A stretch of 47,613 bases of DNA, taken from the IMG/VR virus record IMGVR_UViG_3300015373_000008, positions 1-47,613 of that record; one strand, written 5' to 3'. Under the pieces are notes generated by a model. That model saw only the letters and a program-made list of their open reading frames with translations. It had not been told where the DNA came from and did not search any database. The translations under genes were made by a program, and so were the position numbers. The stretch comes from a virus. Shown one piece after another: positions 1 through 8,549 of the stretch; position 1 is the stretch's first letter, and every line of letters starts with the position of its first letter.

Positions 1-197
1 AGGTCGGCGCGACGAGGTTCACGAAGCCTTCGAAGGCCGCGATCCCAAGTGCGGTTTACTTGCAGGACACGGCTGGCAACGACTGGGTGCTGTGGTTCGA
101 CACGTCAGGCAACCTCCGAAGCACGGATGCCGTGACCTATGAGGGTGCGTCGTTCAACTTCAACACGGGTGGTACGATTATCGGTACACAGTCGTGA
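1..197 (+). CDS. Small virion-like protein spanning the sequence ends (3' part)
   Basis: The frame is open from base 1 and stops with TGA at 195-197. Joining the window ends gives a clean start: ATG at 47610-47612 and G at 47613 continue in frame with AG at 1-2, and GGAGG at 47596-47600 lies nine bases upstream. The complete product would be 66 aa, beta-rich, with WVLWFDTSGNL-like segments. It directly follows the major capsid gene, so a small head or fibre component is plausible. I recognise no family. If the contig is not circular, this is instead the C-terminal end of an unknown protein. Confidence 0.65.
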   Translation, partial: VGATRFTKPSKAAIPSAVYLQDTAGNDWVLWFDTSGNLRSTDAVTYEGASFNFNTGGTIIGTQS

Positions 198-301
198 TGC
201 CCGTAAGGTCCTTCGCCTCACTGAACCGGTGTAGGTGGGGAGTGTAAGGGTGGTAAGGCCGGCTTTAGCCAGAACGGCGAAGCCGGCCGGAGCCGCGAAT
301 T
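198..301 (+). other. Short intergenic spacer with a perfect stem-loop (257-288)
   Basis: No gene is visible here. GGCCGGCTT at 257-265 pairs perfectly with AAGCCGGCC at 280-288 around a 14-base loop, and the right arm contains the GCGAAGC word seen across the genome. No T-run follows, so intrinsic termination is unlikely. An RNA-processing or attenuating hairpin ahead of the tail-fibre genes is possible. Confidence 0.5.
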
Positions 302-772
302 ATGGCTAGTAGTACAAAGTGGCGTTTTGACTTCCACGCGTTGAACAGTTCAGGGGTACTCATCCTATACGAAGTTGCGATTTATAACGGTGCGGTGAAT
401 TTGTGTACGGGTGGAACGGCGACGGCGGATAGTGGCACAGCGGCGAATGCTTTCGACGGAAACACCGCGACGACATGGCAAACGGCTGGAGCTGCTAGTC
501 CGTACTCACATTGGTTACAGTACGAGTTCGCGAGTCCTATTACTAACCCGACATCATACTCGATTAAAGGCAACGCGAGCAGGCCTCCGAAAGATTGGAC
601 CCTGTCTTATTGGAACGGCTCCGCTTTTGTGGTGTGTGACACACAGGGTCCTCTGTCCGGCGGGTCATGGACTGGTAACGCAACCCTTACATTCCTCCTC
701 ACCTGGGCCGCTGCCCAACTTAGTAAGTTTATGCGGTTAACAGCGTCGAAGCGTTCGATTGAGGTGTTGTGA
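302..772 (+). CDS. Discoidin (F5/8 type C)-like receptor-binding or tail protein
   Basis: A 156-aa protein. The pattern AFDGNTATTWQT, then YEF, then SYSIKGNASRPPKDW is typical of F5/8 type C (galactose-binding, jelly-roll) domains, which bind glycans. In a tail cluster this suggests host-surface recognition. The N-terminus (about residues 1-30) could attach it to another fibre protein. The start is ATG 302 with GGAG roughly ten bases upstream. The stop overlaps the next start (TGATG). Confidence 0.72.
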   Translation: MASSTKWRFDFHALNSSGVLILYEVAIYNGAVNLCTGGTATADSGTAANAFDGNTATTWQTAGAASPYSHWLQYEFASPITNPTSYSIKGNASRPPKDWTLSYWNGSAFVVCDTQGPLSGGSWTGNATLTFLLTWAAAQLSKFMRLTASKRSIEVL

Positions 773-1095
773 TGTATCAGGGTGTTGTTGAGATACAATT
801 CGACGCGGTTGACTATGAGTCGGTTTCGTTCGACGCGACGGCGGCTGTCGGTTTAACTGCGACGAAGGTTAGGCCGGCAGCGAAGCATTCGCGGCGCTCC
901 GCGTTCCTCACATTCGAAACGGGTGGGGTGAATGTGAGGTATCGGTATGATGGAACGGATCCGACGACAAGTGAGGGCCATCTCCTTGTTGATGGCAGCT
1001 CTATGCTGTTGCAGGGGGAGAGGAATATCAGCCGGTTACGGTTCATCCTCGCTGCAACGGGTGCTGGTATTGTTAAGGTGACGTACCATGCCTAA
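772..1095 (+). CDS. Small virion/tail accessory protein
   Basis: A 107-aa beta-rich protein. I choose ATG 772 because GAGGTG lies five bases upstream and the start overlaps the preceding stop; an in-frame GTG at 769 is the alternative. The segment VRYRYDGTDPTTSEGHLL followed by NISRLRFI is a pattern I know from small phage structural proteins coded beside fibres, but it has no assigned function that I can name. Its tail-operon position supports a virion role. Confidence 0.65.
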   Translation: MYQGVVEIQFDAVDYESVSFDATAAVGLTATKVRPAAKHSRRSAFLTFETGGVNVRYRYDGTDPTTSEGHLLVDGSSMLLQGERNISRLRFILAATGAGIVKVTYHA

Positions 1096-1765
1096 GCTCC
1101 TCCTCCTCTCGATCGGTGGGTTTGGTGTCATGCTGCTTAGCTTGATCGGTTTAGCCCAGCAACCGATCGTGGTGACGCCGGGGACGGCTGGGAGCGGTAG
1201 TACTCCACCGTTTATTGCGGAGGCGGTGAACATCGGTGCAATTCGCTCTGGTGCACTAACGCATGAATTTAGGGTGTATGAGGCGTACACCGACGCGACG
1301 AACTTCTCGAGGATAAACCTCACAACCAACGCGACGTGGAATGTGTTACAGAGCGAGACGCAAGTCGCGGGTGTTAACTCGACGTCGCAGGGAATGTGTA
1401 TCAGTTCGAATAATAATGTAACGAATCGATGGTGTGTGGGGGCCAACCCTACAACGAGCGGGTTGTATCAGGGTACGACACCCAGTTTAGTCTACGCTAT
1501 AACAGTGCCGACGGTTAGCTCGGGGTTTGGGACAGGGCCAACGATAGCTGGTAAGGCTAGCTCGTTTAGGGTGACTGTGGGGACAGGCGGTGCGTCGACT
1601 GGGATTGTGGCGTTTGGTGTAACGTTTACAAACGCTCCGGTGTGCAGTGCGAATAACGAGACGACGGCGCAGCTTGTTAGGGCGGTGCCGACGACGACAC
1701 AGGTGACGGTCGCGGGGACGATGGCTGCGGCTGATGTTGTTGGCGTGATGTGCTTGGGGTATTAA
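1088..1765 (+). CDS. Tail-associated protein with an N-terminal hydrophobic segment
   Basis: A 225-aa protein. Residues about 3-23 form a hydrophobic stretch ending in AQQ that looks like a signal peptide or anchor, which is odd for a tail protein. The rest is Ser/Thr/Gly-rich beta sequence. The C-terminus (AFGVTFTNAPVCSANN, then TQVTVAGTM, then VMCLGY) resembles a recurrent terminal domain of phage fibre or spike proteins. The start overlaps the previous gene by eight bases and has AAGGTG upstream. A surface-exposed fibre or periplasmic component are both possible. Confidence 0.6.
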   Translation: MPKLLLLSIGGFGVMLLSLIGLAQQPIVVTPGTAGSGSTPPFIAEAVNIGAIRSGALTHEFRVYEAYTDATNFSRINLTTNATWNVLQSETQVAGVNSTSQGMCISSNNNVTNRWCVGANPTTSGLYQGTTPSLVYAITVPTVSSGFGTGPTIAGKASSFRVTVGTGGASTGIVAFGVTFTNAPVCSANNETTAQLVRAVPTTTQVTVAGTMAAADVVGVMCLGY

Positions 1766-1766
1766 G

Positions 1767-3767
1767 ATGCCGAGTCCAAACTTCTTCCTCCGGGCGTATG
1801 ATGTACATGGGAACGAGGTACCGGTCCCAGTTACACCTGGAAATGTTGTAGGACCGACGTCTGCGGTGGATGGTCATCTCGCTGTTTTCGATGGCACGAC
1901 TGGTAAACTAGTGAAGGATGGTGGCGTAGTACCTTCAGGAGGGGGTGGGTTACCTCCCTCGACCGGCGCGAACAAGGTGCTCGCTGATGACGGGACGACG
2001 CAGGGGTGGAGTGACACGCCGATTCTGACTTCTCTGACGATCCCAGCCAGCGATTTCGACTTTGAGATCATTCACGACCTGTTCGGATTAGCGCACAAGA
2101 AAATCTCGACGGGTGCGACACGACGCCTGTTCTCTACAGAGGTTGGTGGTTCGTCCAAATTGTCTGGGCCGGGTGATTCACAAGCCTGGTTGGCGTATGC
2201 CAACGACCCGACGAAACCCTGTGCGATCTTTGGTATCGGCCTCGGTGCTTCATGGGACGCCGCCCATGACGGCGCGATTCTCGTCGGCCGCTCCCTCAAT
2301 GACACCGCCGACAACCAGACCTGGTTCGGCGACACCGTCCACCCGGTCTTCCTCATCGGTACCCCGAACATCACCGTCATCGCCTCGGGCGAGAACGACA
2401 CCAGCTTCCGGCTCAAGAACAAAACCAACGCCGAACTCGGCTGCATCTATTGGGACGCGAACAACTGGGTGATGGGCACCCAGGGCGGCGTCGACGAGGG
2501 CGGAACCGCCCGCGACACGATCCTCTCCTCGGCCGCCAATCTGATCCTCGCCACCGAAGGGACATCGCGCTGGACTCTTGACCACGACACCGGGCACCTC
2601 CGCCCCTGGGCGGACGCGGCCTACGACATCGGAGGGGGGAGTTACCGGGCACGGAACCTCTATCTCGATGGTCTGACCTTCGACCACGAGGGCCGCATCC
2701 TCACCGTTGTCCGGGTGAACGACGTCACCATCACCCCGACCGTCAACGGCGACCCCGGTACGACCAGCTACACCTACGCGGTCGTCGCGACCTTCCCCGA
2801 CTCTGGCGCCCACACCAGCGTCTACGACAACCAGATCTTGGTCAGTACTGGCGCCGCGACCCTCGACGCCGATCACTCGATCACCCTCGCCTGGGATCCG
2901 ACCCCCGGCGCCAGTGGCTACAACATCTACCGGGTGGTGAGTAACGGCACCCCTTCGTCCATCGGCCTCATCGGCACGATGGGGACGGACCTCTCGACCC
3001 CCTTCACCGATACCGGGCTCGAAGGCGACGGGATCGTCCCCCCGTTCACCAACACCACCGGGCGGCTGGGCCTGAGCGGACCCCTGGTGACCTTCAACAA
3101 CGGGCCGCTCGTCCTCGGCCTCCCCGGCAGTCCGACCGCCGATCAGACGATCCAGCCAGCGGCGTCGGTGAGTGGGAACGGTGCGAGCCTTCTGTTACAA
3201 GCGCCCAATGGTGCTGAAGGTGGTGATGGCGGTTCGATCTCGATTAGCGCCGGGTCGGCTGTCAGCGGGGACGTGACTACAGCTAGCGGCGCCGGAGTGA
3301 GCTTCAACAGCGGGACAAGTTTATCGGGTGGTGCCGTGAGCTTCATTGCAGGAACCGGCACGGATACCGTACCGGGTGGCGACGTCGTGTTCAGGGCCGG
3401 TGGCGGCGCATTCGGACACGGCGCGGTTCAGTTCCAAGATCCGGCGACGTATGCGCCAGTTCTCACACTGAACGATACCGATCTTCTCTCGGTGCGTCCC
3501 ATCACCGCCCCCGACTTCATCGTCTCCGGCTCCCGCTTCAAGACCGACACGGTCGACGGCCATGCCGCCTCGCTCAGCGCGTACGACGTCGACGGCGCCG
3601 CCTACGTCGACTTCATCACTGTTACGAACGGTAACGTCCCGACCTGCGTCGTCAAGGCCACCGACTTCAAATCCTCCGACGGCTCCTCTGGTGTGACTCA
3701 ATCGATCGTCATTCCCGGTGTCGTGACGATTACGGTGAAAAATGGAATCATCACCGCGGCAGCTTAA
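1767..3767 (+). CDS. Long tail fibre / receptor-binding protein
   Basis: A 666-aa modular protein. An N-terminal repeat-like segment (DGHLAVFDGTTGKLVKDGG) is typical of fibre shafts. A fibronectin-III-like domain at about residues 310-420 has ITLAWDPTPGASGYNIYRV. A Gly/Ser-rich shaft lies at 470-560, and the C-terminus resembles trimeric fibre ends. Codon use changes sharply inside the gene: about 2250-3170 and 3490-3700 use mostly C-ending codons, unlike the flanks, which suggests mosaic acquisition of host-recognition modules. Confidence 0.78.
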   Translation: MPSPNFFLRAYDVHGNEVPVPVTPGNVVGPTSAVDGHLAVFDGTTGKLVKDGGVVPSGGGGLPPSTGANKVLADDGTTQGWSDTPILTSLTIPASDFDFEIIHDLFGLAHKKISTGATRRLFSTEVGGSSKLSGPGDSQAWLAYANDPTKPCAIFGIGLGASWDAAHDGAILVGRSLNDTADNQTWFGDTVHPVFLIGTPNITVIASGENDTSFRLKNKTNAELGCIYWDANNWVMGTQGGVDEGGTARDTILSSAANLILATEGTSRWTLDHDTGHLRPWADAAYDIGGGSYRARNLYLDGLTFDHEGRILTVVRVNDVTITPTVNGDPGTTSYTYAVVATFPDSGAHTSVYDNQILVSTGAATLDADHSITLAWDPTPGASGYNIYRVVSNGTPSSIGLIGTMGTDLSTPFTDTGLEGDGIVPPFTNTTGRLGLSGPLVTFNNGPLVLGLPGSPTADQTIQPAASVSGNGASLLLQAPNGAEGGDGGSISISAGSAVSGDVTTASGAGVSFNSGTSLSGGAVSFIAGTGTDTVPGGDVVFRAGGGAFGHGAVQFQDPATYAPVLTLNDTDLLSVRPITAPDFIVSGSRFKTDTVDGHAASLSAYDVDGAAYVDFITVTNGNVPTCVVKATDFKSSDGSSGVTQSIVIPGVVTITVKNGIITAAA

Positions 3768-3778
3768 GGGGTCTGACG

Positions 3779-4045
3779 ATGGATGATTTCACCACCGGGT
3801 CGTCACCAATATCACTGTTCACCCTTCGCGACGCGCTCTACCCTCGTCGCGAGCGTTGTGCGGCGATCCTTGAAGCGTGTCGGCACCTGAACGCCTCTTG
3901 CTTCACGGTTGACGAACTCGCTCTTATTCTCGGAACGAGTCCTTGGCTCCTCGACGACGCGGGGCTGGCCCGAATCGAGGATCTCGCGGCGCGGCACCGT
4001 ACCGAGTTCTTCGACCCTTCCTTCACTGTCCCGGGGGTCCGCTGA
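3779..4045 (+). CDS. Hypothetical small helical protein
   Basis: An 88-aa protein with an ATG start and AAGGGG about eight bases upstream. Its middle (CFTVDELALILGTSPWLLDDAG) reads like a helix-turn-helix or other small helical bundle. It follows the fibre gene and overlaps the next start through TGATG. No family is recognised. Roles could include fibre assembly or late regulation. Confidence 0.6.
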   Translation: MDDFTTGSSPISLFTLRDALYPRRERCAAILEACRHLNASCFTVDELALILGTSPWLLDDAGLARIEDLAARHRTEFFDPSFTVPGVR

Positions 4046-4206
4046 TGCCTGACCTGCTCAGCCTCGATCAGCGCGTGGCCCAGCGCCTCGGCCAGCTCTC
4101 GCTCCAAGTCATGTCCTTGCAGGCGCAGGTGGAGCAGTTGCAACTCGCGTTGGACGAGGCGCAACGCGAGTTGGCGGCGGCGAGGCAGGCGAAGCCAGAT
4201 GCATGA
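4045..4206 (+). CDS. Short coiled-coil protein
   Basis: A 53-aa protein that starts inside the preceding stop (TGATG). Residues about 15-50 form a leucine/glutamine heptad coiled coil (LSLQVMSLQAQVEQLQ). There is no membrane segment or signal peptide. A chaperone or trimerisation factor for fibres, or a small regulatory helix, would fit. The function is unknown. Confidence 0.62.
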   Translation: MPDLLSLDQRVAQRLGQLSLQVMSLQAQVEQLQLALDEAQRELAAARQAKPDA

Positions 4207-4471
4207 GGTTTTGGATATTGCGCAGAGGTTAGTCGCGACTGCGAGGCTGTTGAATAGGGTGTTGGATCATGTTGGGAAGGAGTTAACGATGGCTGAGTTG
4301 ATCCTCCTTGCCGACTTAAACGAAGAGTTTATACGACAGGTTAGGGAGACGGACGACAGGTCGAAGAAGGTCGCAGAGGACCTTCACCAATACCTTTTGA
4401 GGAAGGGCGTCGAGCCGCGAAGCGAGGGGGATAGGCGGGTCTCGGCGAGGGACAGGCGGTGGAGGCCCTAA
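4199..4471 (+). CDS. Hypothetical charged helical protein
   Basis: A 90-aa, mostly helical protein with a strongly basic tail (residues about 70-90, RRVSARDRRWRP). ATG 4199 overlaps the previous gene by eight bases, and its stop overlaps the next ATG (TAATG). No recognisable domain. Its position between fibre and head-tail adaptor genes suggests a morphogenesis accessory. Confidence 0.6.
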   Translation: MHEVLDIAQRLVATARLLNRVLDHVGKELTMAELILLADLNEEFIRQVRETDDRSKKVAEDLHQYLLRKGVEPRSEGDRRVSARDRRWRP

Positions 4472-4707
4472 TGCTTGATAACCGCATGACGAATAATCGG
4501 CAGCACAGTGAGTGGTATTTGTGCGATGTCTGCGGCTTCCAGTACCCGAGGGTGAAGGTGCTGGTTCAGAACGGGCGGGTTGTGTGTCAGGGCGATAATA
4601 CGAATAACTGCCGGGATAAGGCCGGTACGGCATTTTACTATAGGCAGTTGAATGTACCTTATGAGGAGCGGCCTGCAACGCTACCGAATGAGGATGAGGA
4701 TCTTTAA
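4471..4707 (+). CDS. Zinc-ribbon protein
   Basis: A 78-aa protein. Two Cys pairs, CDVCG near the N-terminus and two Cys spaced by seven residues about 20 residues later (CQGDNTNNC), form a probable zinc ribbon. ATG 4471 is chosen over the upstream in-frame GTG 4459 because GGTGGAGG lies five bases before it. Small zinc-ribbon proteins in this position occur in other podovirus-like phages, but the role is not known to me. Confidence 0.66.
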   Translation: MLDNRMTNNRQHSEWYLCDVCGFQYPRVKVLVQNGRVVCQGDNTNNCRDKAGTAFYYRQLNVPYEERPATLPNEDEDL

Positions 4708-4709
4708 CG

Positions 4710-5333
4710 GTGGCAAGAAGGACGTTCGCGGCGATCGACGCAGAGGTACTGCTGCGGTTGGGTAATAGGGATGATGTGACGAGCAGCCAACGCGCGGCGT
4801 TTATACGCGACGCGACGCTGAATGTCGCGATGCTCTTCAGGCATCCGGAGATACAGAAGTTTGCGGATGTCACCCTAAGTCAAGGTGAGGATTCGCTTTT
4901 AGACGTTATTCCGGATTTGTGGTTTCCCACATTTTTGCGTAATCAGACAGACGGCTACATTATTACCCTGGAGTCGCAGGAGCGGATGGAGAAGGCGGGA
5001 ACGAAGCCCACCGCGAGGCCGTATAAGTACTATTGGTATGGGCGGGTGTTCTACTTCGACTCGCTGAGCGATACGGATAAGACTATTCGGGTGTGGTATA
5101 AGAGGAAGCCGGTCGAGTTCTCGGGTACAGACAGTAGTGAGTTGGACGAGCTGTTTGACCCGTTTATTGTAATGGACGCCGCAAGGATTGGTTTTGAGAC
5201 GGTAAGGGACTTCGATCAAGCCGCAGTACAGCTGAAGCTGTTTCAGACTGAGGCTGATAGGAAGAAGCTACCTTTGGATCAGGCGAAGCTGAACGATTAT
5301 AGGCAGGGATTCAGGCCGAGGGTGGGGCGATGA
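4710..5333 (+). CDS. Head-tail adaptor (connector) protein
   Basis: A 207-aa protein. The N-terminal helical part (AFIRDATLNVAMLFRHPEIQKF) and the beta domain with YYWYGRVFYFDS resemble the SU10-like/T7 gp11-type adaptor family, which forms the ring below the portal and binds the tail nozzle. The start is GTG 4710. It lies in the same late cluster as the nozzle-like protein at 6974. Adaptor identity is inferred from fold-like pattern and order; catalysis is not expected. Confidence 0.72.
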   Translation: MARRTFAAIDAEVLLRLGNRDDVTSSQRAAFIRDATLNVAMLFRHPEIQKFADVTLSQGEDSLLDVIPDLWFPTFLRNQTDGYIITLESQERMEKAGTKPTARPYKYYWYGRVFYFDSLSDTDKTIRVWYKRKPVEFSGTDSSELDELFDPFIVMDAARIGFETVRDFDQAAVQLKLFQTEADRKKLPLDQAKLNDYRQGFRPRVGR

Positions 5334-5533
5334 AACAGAGGGATGTTGTACTGTTAGCTGGAGCTGTTGCGGCGGGGTTGCAGGCTGCGTCAAGCAAAGC
5401 GACGAATCCCTTTGTGACTACCCTGTTCATCTTCTTAGGCGTAGGCCTTGCTTATGTTGCGAACCCTCCAAGGGATCCCGAGACGAGGGAGAGGGCGAGC
5501 GACTTAGCTGAGTCTTCGGATCGTGAGAGTTAA
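5330..5533 (+). CDS. Small membrane protein, holin candidate
   Basis: A 67-aa protein joined by an ATGA overlap to the adaptor gene. Two hydrophobic segments (about 8-22, VLLAGAVAAGL; and 28-45, VTTLFIFLGVGLAYVA) are followed by a charged C-terminus, the layout of a two-span holin. It immediately precedes the RlpA-like cell-wall protein, which makes a holin-endolysin pair plausible. A virion membrane component is the alternative. Confidence 0.55.
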   Translation: MKQRDVVLLAGAVAAGLQAASSKATNPFVTTLFIFLGVGLAYVANPPRDPETRERASDLAESSDRES

Positions 5534-5873
5534 GGCAACGCGAGAGGGTTTGGTAGGTGGCAAGACCGCGTCTGGGTACGTTGTGGATACAGTGGTACCG
5601 TTTGTCGCTTTACCTTCTTGGAAGGCCGTAGGCCGGTTCATACGGTTGACGAATCCGGTTAATGGACTTAAGACTTATGCGGTTGTGTTAGATGTAGGAC
5701 CGTGGAATGAGAACGATCATGATTATGTTTTCATGGGTACGAGGCCTGCAGCTGAGGGCGGTCGCGATGAGCGAGGGCGGGAGACAAATGGGGCGGGTAT
5801 TGATTTGAGTGAGAAGGTTTGGCACGCCCTCTGCATGAAGGATAATACTGAAGTAGAGTGGGAGTTCATCTAG
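5523..5873 (+). CDS. RlpA-like double-psi beta-barrel protein, endolysin candidate
   Basis: A 116-aa protein starting with GTG 5523. Residues about 15-110 match the double-psi beta-barrel pattern of RlpA-type lytic transglycosylases: TASGY (15-19), RLTNP (41-45), LDVGP (56-60, with the conserved Asp) and GAGIDLS (90-96). RlpA-family members cleave peptidoglycan glycan strands. There is no signal peptide, so access to the wall would need the holin-like neighbour or virion packaging. I see no other endolysin in the genome. Enzymatic activity is inferred. Confidence 0.62.
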   Translation: MRVKATREGLVGGKTASGYVVDTVVPFVALPSWKAVGRFIRLTNPVNGLKTYAVVLDVGPWNENDHDYVFMGTRPAAEGGRDERGRETNGAGIDLSEKVWHALCMKDNTEVEWEFI

Positions 5874-6758
5874 ATGGCGAGCCCTCCCTGGACAAACGTA
5901 TGGGACGAAACGAAGCCGGCGGATAACGACCTCGCGTCGAGCCTCGGCACGCAATCGCGACAGTTCAAGTTGGATGTCAGGCAGCGCATGGCGTATCAAC
6001 ACGTCTGGAATAAGGACGTGAATACCGATGGGGCCCACATCAATTTGATTTTGAGCGACGCCGATACACTGCCAAATAAGGAGCTGTTGAGAGGCGGCGG
6101 CTATTCGTTGACAGGGGCGAACGCTCAGAGCATGGTTGAGCTGTCGGGAACGTGGAACACAACTGGTACACCAGTCCTTTGCCGGTATAATGTGAACGAT
6201 ACGGCGAGTAATGCTGCGTCGCTGTTAGTAGATAGGCAGGTGAATGGGGTTTCGAAGTATAAGGTGGATAAGGCGGGGAACGCGACATTTGCTGGGTCGG
6301 TCACCGCGACTAGCGTGACGGGGGCGGCGGTCCATCAGATTGTCTTCAGGTCGACCTCGACGGAGACGATACTATCGACCTCTTTCGCGGACATAACGAA
6401 TCTCGCTAACGGCATTACCTTACAGAGTGCGTCACACAGGGTGAAGGTGAGGGCTTCAGTCAGTTTGGCGCTGACGAATAATACTGTAAGTTGGACTGGG
6501 CAGATCGACTTACAAGTGTATCGTGATACGACCCTAATACAGGAGTTTGACTCGGTGCTGTTCAGCGCGGATGCGGCGAATCAAGGATCGATGAATGCGC
6601 AGGTAGCGATAGAGACGATAGACGCTGCGCCTGGTGGCGTTGGGGCATTTACGTATAAGGTAAGGGGCAGGTATCAGAGTAATCCCGCGTCTGCACGGGT
6701 TAATTCAGCTGCTTTCGGGACGATGGGTAGTACTATCACGCTTGAGGAGATCACTTAG
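5874..6758 (+). CDS. Tail fibre-like structural protein
   Basis: A 294-aa protein. The N-terminus (PPWTNVWDETKPADNDLAS) is a recurrent start of phage virion proteins that anchor fibres. The middle has a shaft repeat (YKVDKAGNATFAGSV), and residues about 150-294 form a beta-sandwich-like domain. The role is probably structural, at the tail tip or side fibre. ATG follows directly on the previous stop. Confidence 0.65.
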   Translation: MASPPWTNVWDETKPADNDLASSLGTQSRQFKLDVRQRMAYQHVWNKDVNTDGAHINLILSDADTLPNKELLRGGGYSLTGANAQSMVELSGTWNTTGTPVLCRYNVNDTASNAASLLVDRQVNGVSKYKVDKAGNATFAGSVTATSVTGAAVHQIVFRSTSTETILSTSFADITNLANGITLQSASHRVKVRASVSLALTNNTVSWTGQIDLQVYRDTTLIQEFDSVLFSADAANQGSMNAQVAIETIDAAPGGVGAFTYKVRGRYQSNPASARVNSAAFGTMGSTITLEEIT

Positions 6759-6971
6759 GTGCGGTTGAGGCTCTTTCGCGTTGAGATACGGCCCTTCTTC
6801 GTTTTAGTGAACGATGAGGCGCAGGTGATGGACGAGGTACCGGCTGCGCCGTTTAATATGTACCCGGGCAAGTTCATACCTTTTGATGAGATGTGTCGGC
6901 GGTTGGAAGAGGAGGTCAACGCGAAAGAGGAGGAGATTCAGAAGATTGCTGAACGTCCAGTCATAGTGTAA
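6759..6971 (+). CDS. Hypothetical small protein with acidic helix
   Basis: A 70-aa protein with a GTG start directly after the previous stop. A beta-like N-terminal half is followed by a charged helix (RRLEEEVNAKEEEIQKIAE). It sits immediately upstream of the nozzle-like gene, so an assembly or tail accessory role is plausible. No family is recognised. Confidence 0.6.
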   Translation: MRLRLFRVEIRPFFVLVNDEAQVMDEVPAAPFNMYPGKFIPFDEMCRRLEEEVNAKEEEIQKIAERPVIV

Positions 6972-6973
6972 AA

Positions 6974-8548
6974 ATGCCTGCAGTCACTCGCCGTAGCCTA
7001 ACTATTCGTCCAGTCGGCGGGGCTAGTTTTCAAGATCCCCCACAGTACATCGCAGCCGGCGTTTCACCGGACATGCAGAATATGCAGGTCCAACGTGGAG
7101 TGCTGAGAAAGAGGCCTGGCTACGCATTATACACTGCGAATGGCCTGCCTTCAGCGGTAACTGGGTTATATGGAGCACAGGCGGTAACCGGCTCGCGCTT
7201 GTTATTCGCGACCACCGCGACAGGCTTGTACAGGTATAACGTAGGAACTGGTGTGTGGGATGCGATGACCGGTCCGGCACTAACCGGTACCGCAGCGAAC
7301 CTCTTTAGCCTTGAGACGTCGCAGGATAGTTTGGTGTTCAGTCAGGGCGTTGATAATATTATGGCCTTGGCTTTGACTGGGACTGTATACGCGGCGATAA
7401 ACGCCAACGCGAAACCGAGCAGGTCGCTGACGCGGTGGAATAACAGGTTGTATGCAGGGTTCACTGTTGAAGGTGGGACAAACGCGCCGTTTAGGGTGAG
7501 GTGGAGTGGATTTGGTGATCACACGGATTGGGTGGGCATTAGCGCGGGCTTCTTAGACCTGGCGGATAATGTGTATCAGGTTAGGGCCATTCGTAAGCTG
7601 ATGAACAACCTGATTGTATATACAGAGAAGGGTATCTTCGTCGGGGTGAAGACAGGCAGCGTTGCAGGGCCTGCACAGTTCGACCTAGTCGTGACGGATA
7701 TTGGGCTACTGAGCCCCTTCCTTATACAGGGTCATAACACTGTACAGTTTATAGTGGGGACGGATAACTTCTACCTGTTCAATGGGGCGCAGCTGCAGGC
7801 AGTGGGTGGAGCGGTTAGAGCCCAGTTGTTTCGGACTTATAATCCGGCCGCGGTGCTCCGCAACTTCAGTTATTTGAACCTAGACGCGCAGGAGTTCGTC
7901 GCGTACATCAACATGCAAAGCGAGGTGGTACCCGGTACTGCTTGGGTATATCAATGGGAACGCGGAGTGATGTATCCGTGGCGCTTCGCGAGTCCTGTTT
8001 TGACCTGCTCGGCGACGCACTATCGCGATAGTGATGTGACGATTGCACAGCTAGTCGGGACGATCGCCCAGCAGACGTTCACTTTCGCGTCGCTACTCAG
8101 TACCAATTCAGCCAGCGTCAACTTGTTTGGGGGGAGCGATGGGAACATATATACCATGGATAGCGCATACCCCTATGACAGTGTTGGAAGTACGAAGGTA
8201 CCTATCGCGTGCAGGTGGACTAGTCAGGACTTCACTGCGAGCGACATCGACCCTTCGCTGGCAAACCGGATGGTGGAGATGCACGGGGTTGGTTTTACGT
8301 ACCTTGATCCGGGAACGCCTTTCACGCTCGCCTTTTATTTCAGTGTTGATCGTGGGACCTCGTGGTCTGGTCCTTTTAACAAGACCGTCGGAGGTACCGC
8401 GGCTAGCGCTATTGGAGACGCTTACCTCAGTAGACAAACTACCGGTAGGAGAGTCCGCTTTAAGATAGAAAATAATTCGGATACAGAGGTGCCGTTCGTT
8501 ATAGCGTTTTACCCTGAGCTTGAGGCGAAGGCGCAGGCTATACAGTAG
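6974..8548 (+). CDS. Tail nozzle / DNA-stabilisation-like protein
   Basis: A 524-aa protein. It has repeated beta-propeller-like blades (GSRLLFATTATGLYRYNVGTG, then YLFNGAQLQAVGG) and an early PDMQNMQVQRGVLRKRPGY, a signature of P22 gp10/T7 gp12-type short-tail nozzle proteins that start with a region reading 'ages of values, then pins the source genes'. These plug the tail channel and carry fibres. Size and position after the adaptor agree. The family call is by pattern only. Confidence 0.72.
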   Translation: MPAVTRRSLTIRPVGGASFQDPPQYIAAGVSPDMQNMQVQRGVLRKRPGYALYTANGLPSAVTGLYGAQAVTGSRLLFATTATGLYRYNVGTGVWDAMTGPALTGTAANLFSLETSQDSLVFSQGVDNIMALALTGTVYAAINANAKPSRSLTRWNNRLYAGFTVEGGTNAPFRVRWSGFGDHTDWVGISAGFLDLADNVYQVRAIRKLMNNLIVYTEKGIFVGVKTGSVAGPAQFDLVVTDIGLLSPFLIQGHNTVQFIVGTDNFYLFNGAQLQAVGGAVRAQLFRTYNPAAVLRNFSYLNLDAQEFVAYINMQSEVVPGTAWVYQWERGVMYPWRFASPVLTCSATHYRDSDVTIAQLVGTIAQQTFTFASLLSTNSASVNLFGGSDGNIYTMDSAYPYDSVGSTKVPIACRWTSQDFTASDIDPSLANRMVEMHGVGFTYLDPGTPFTLAFYFSVDRGTSWSGPFNKTVGGTAASAIGDAYLSRQTTGRRVRFKIENNSDTEVPFVIAFYPELEAKAQAIQ

Positions 8549-8549
8549 T

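Noticed and set aside
2250-2876. 208-codon minus-strand ORF inside the tail fibre gene
   Set aside because: Val/Gly/Asp-rich shadow produced by the C-ending codons of the fibre gene; no SD or operon context.
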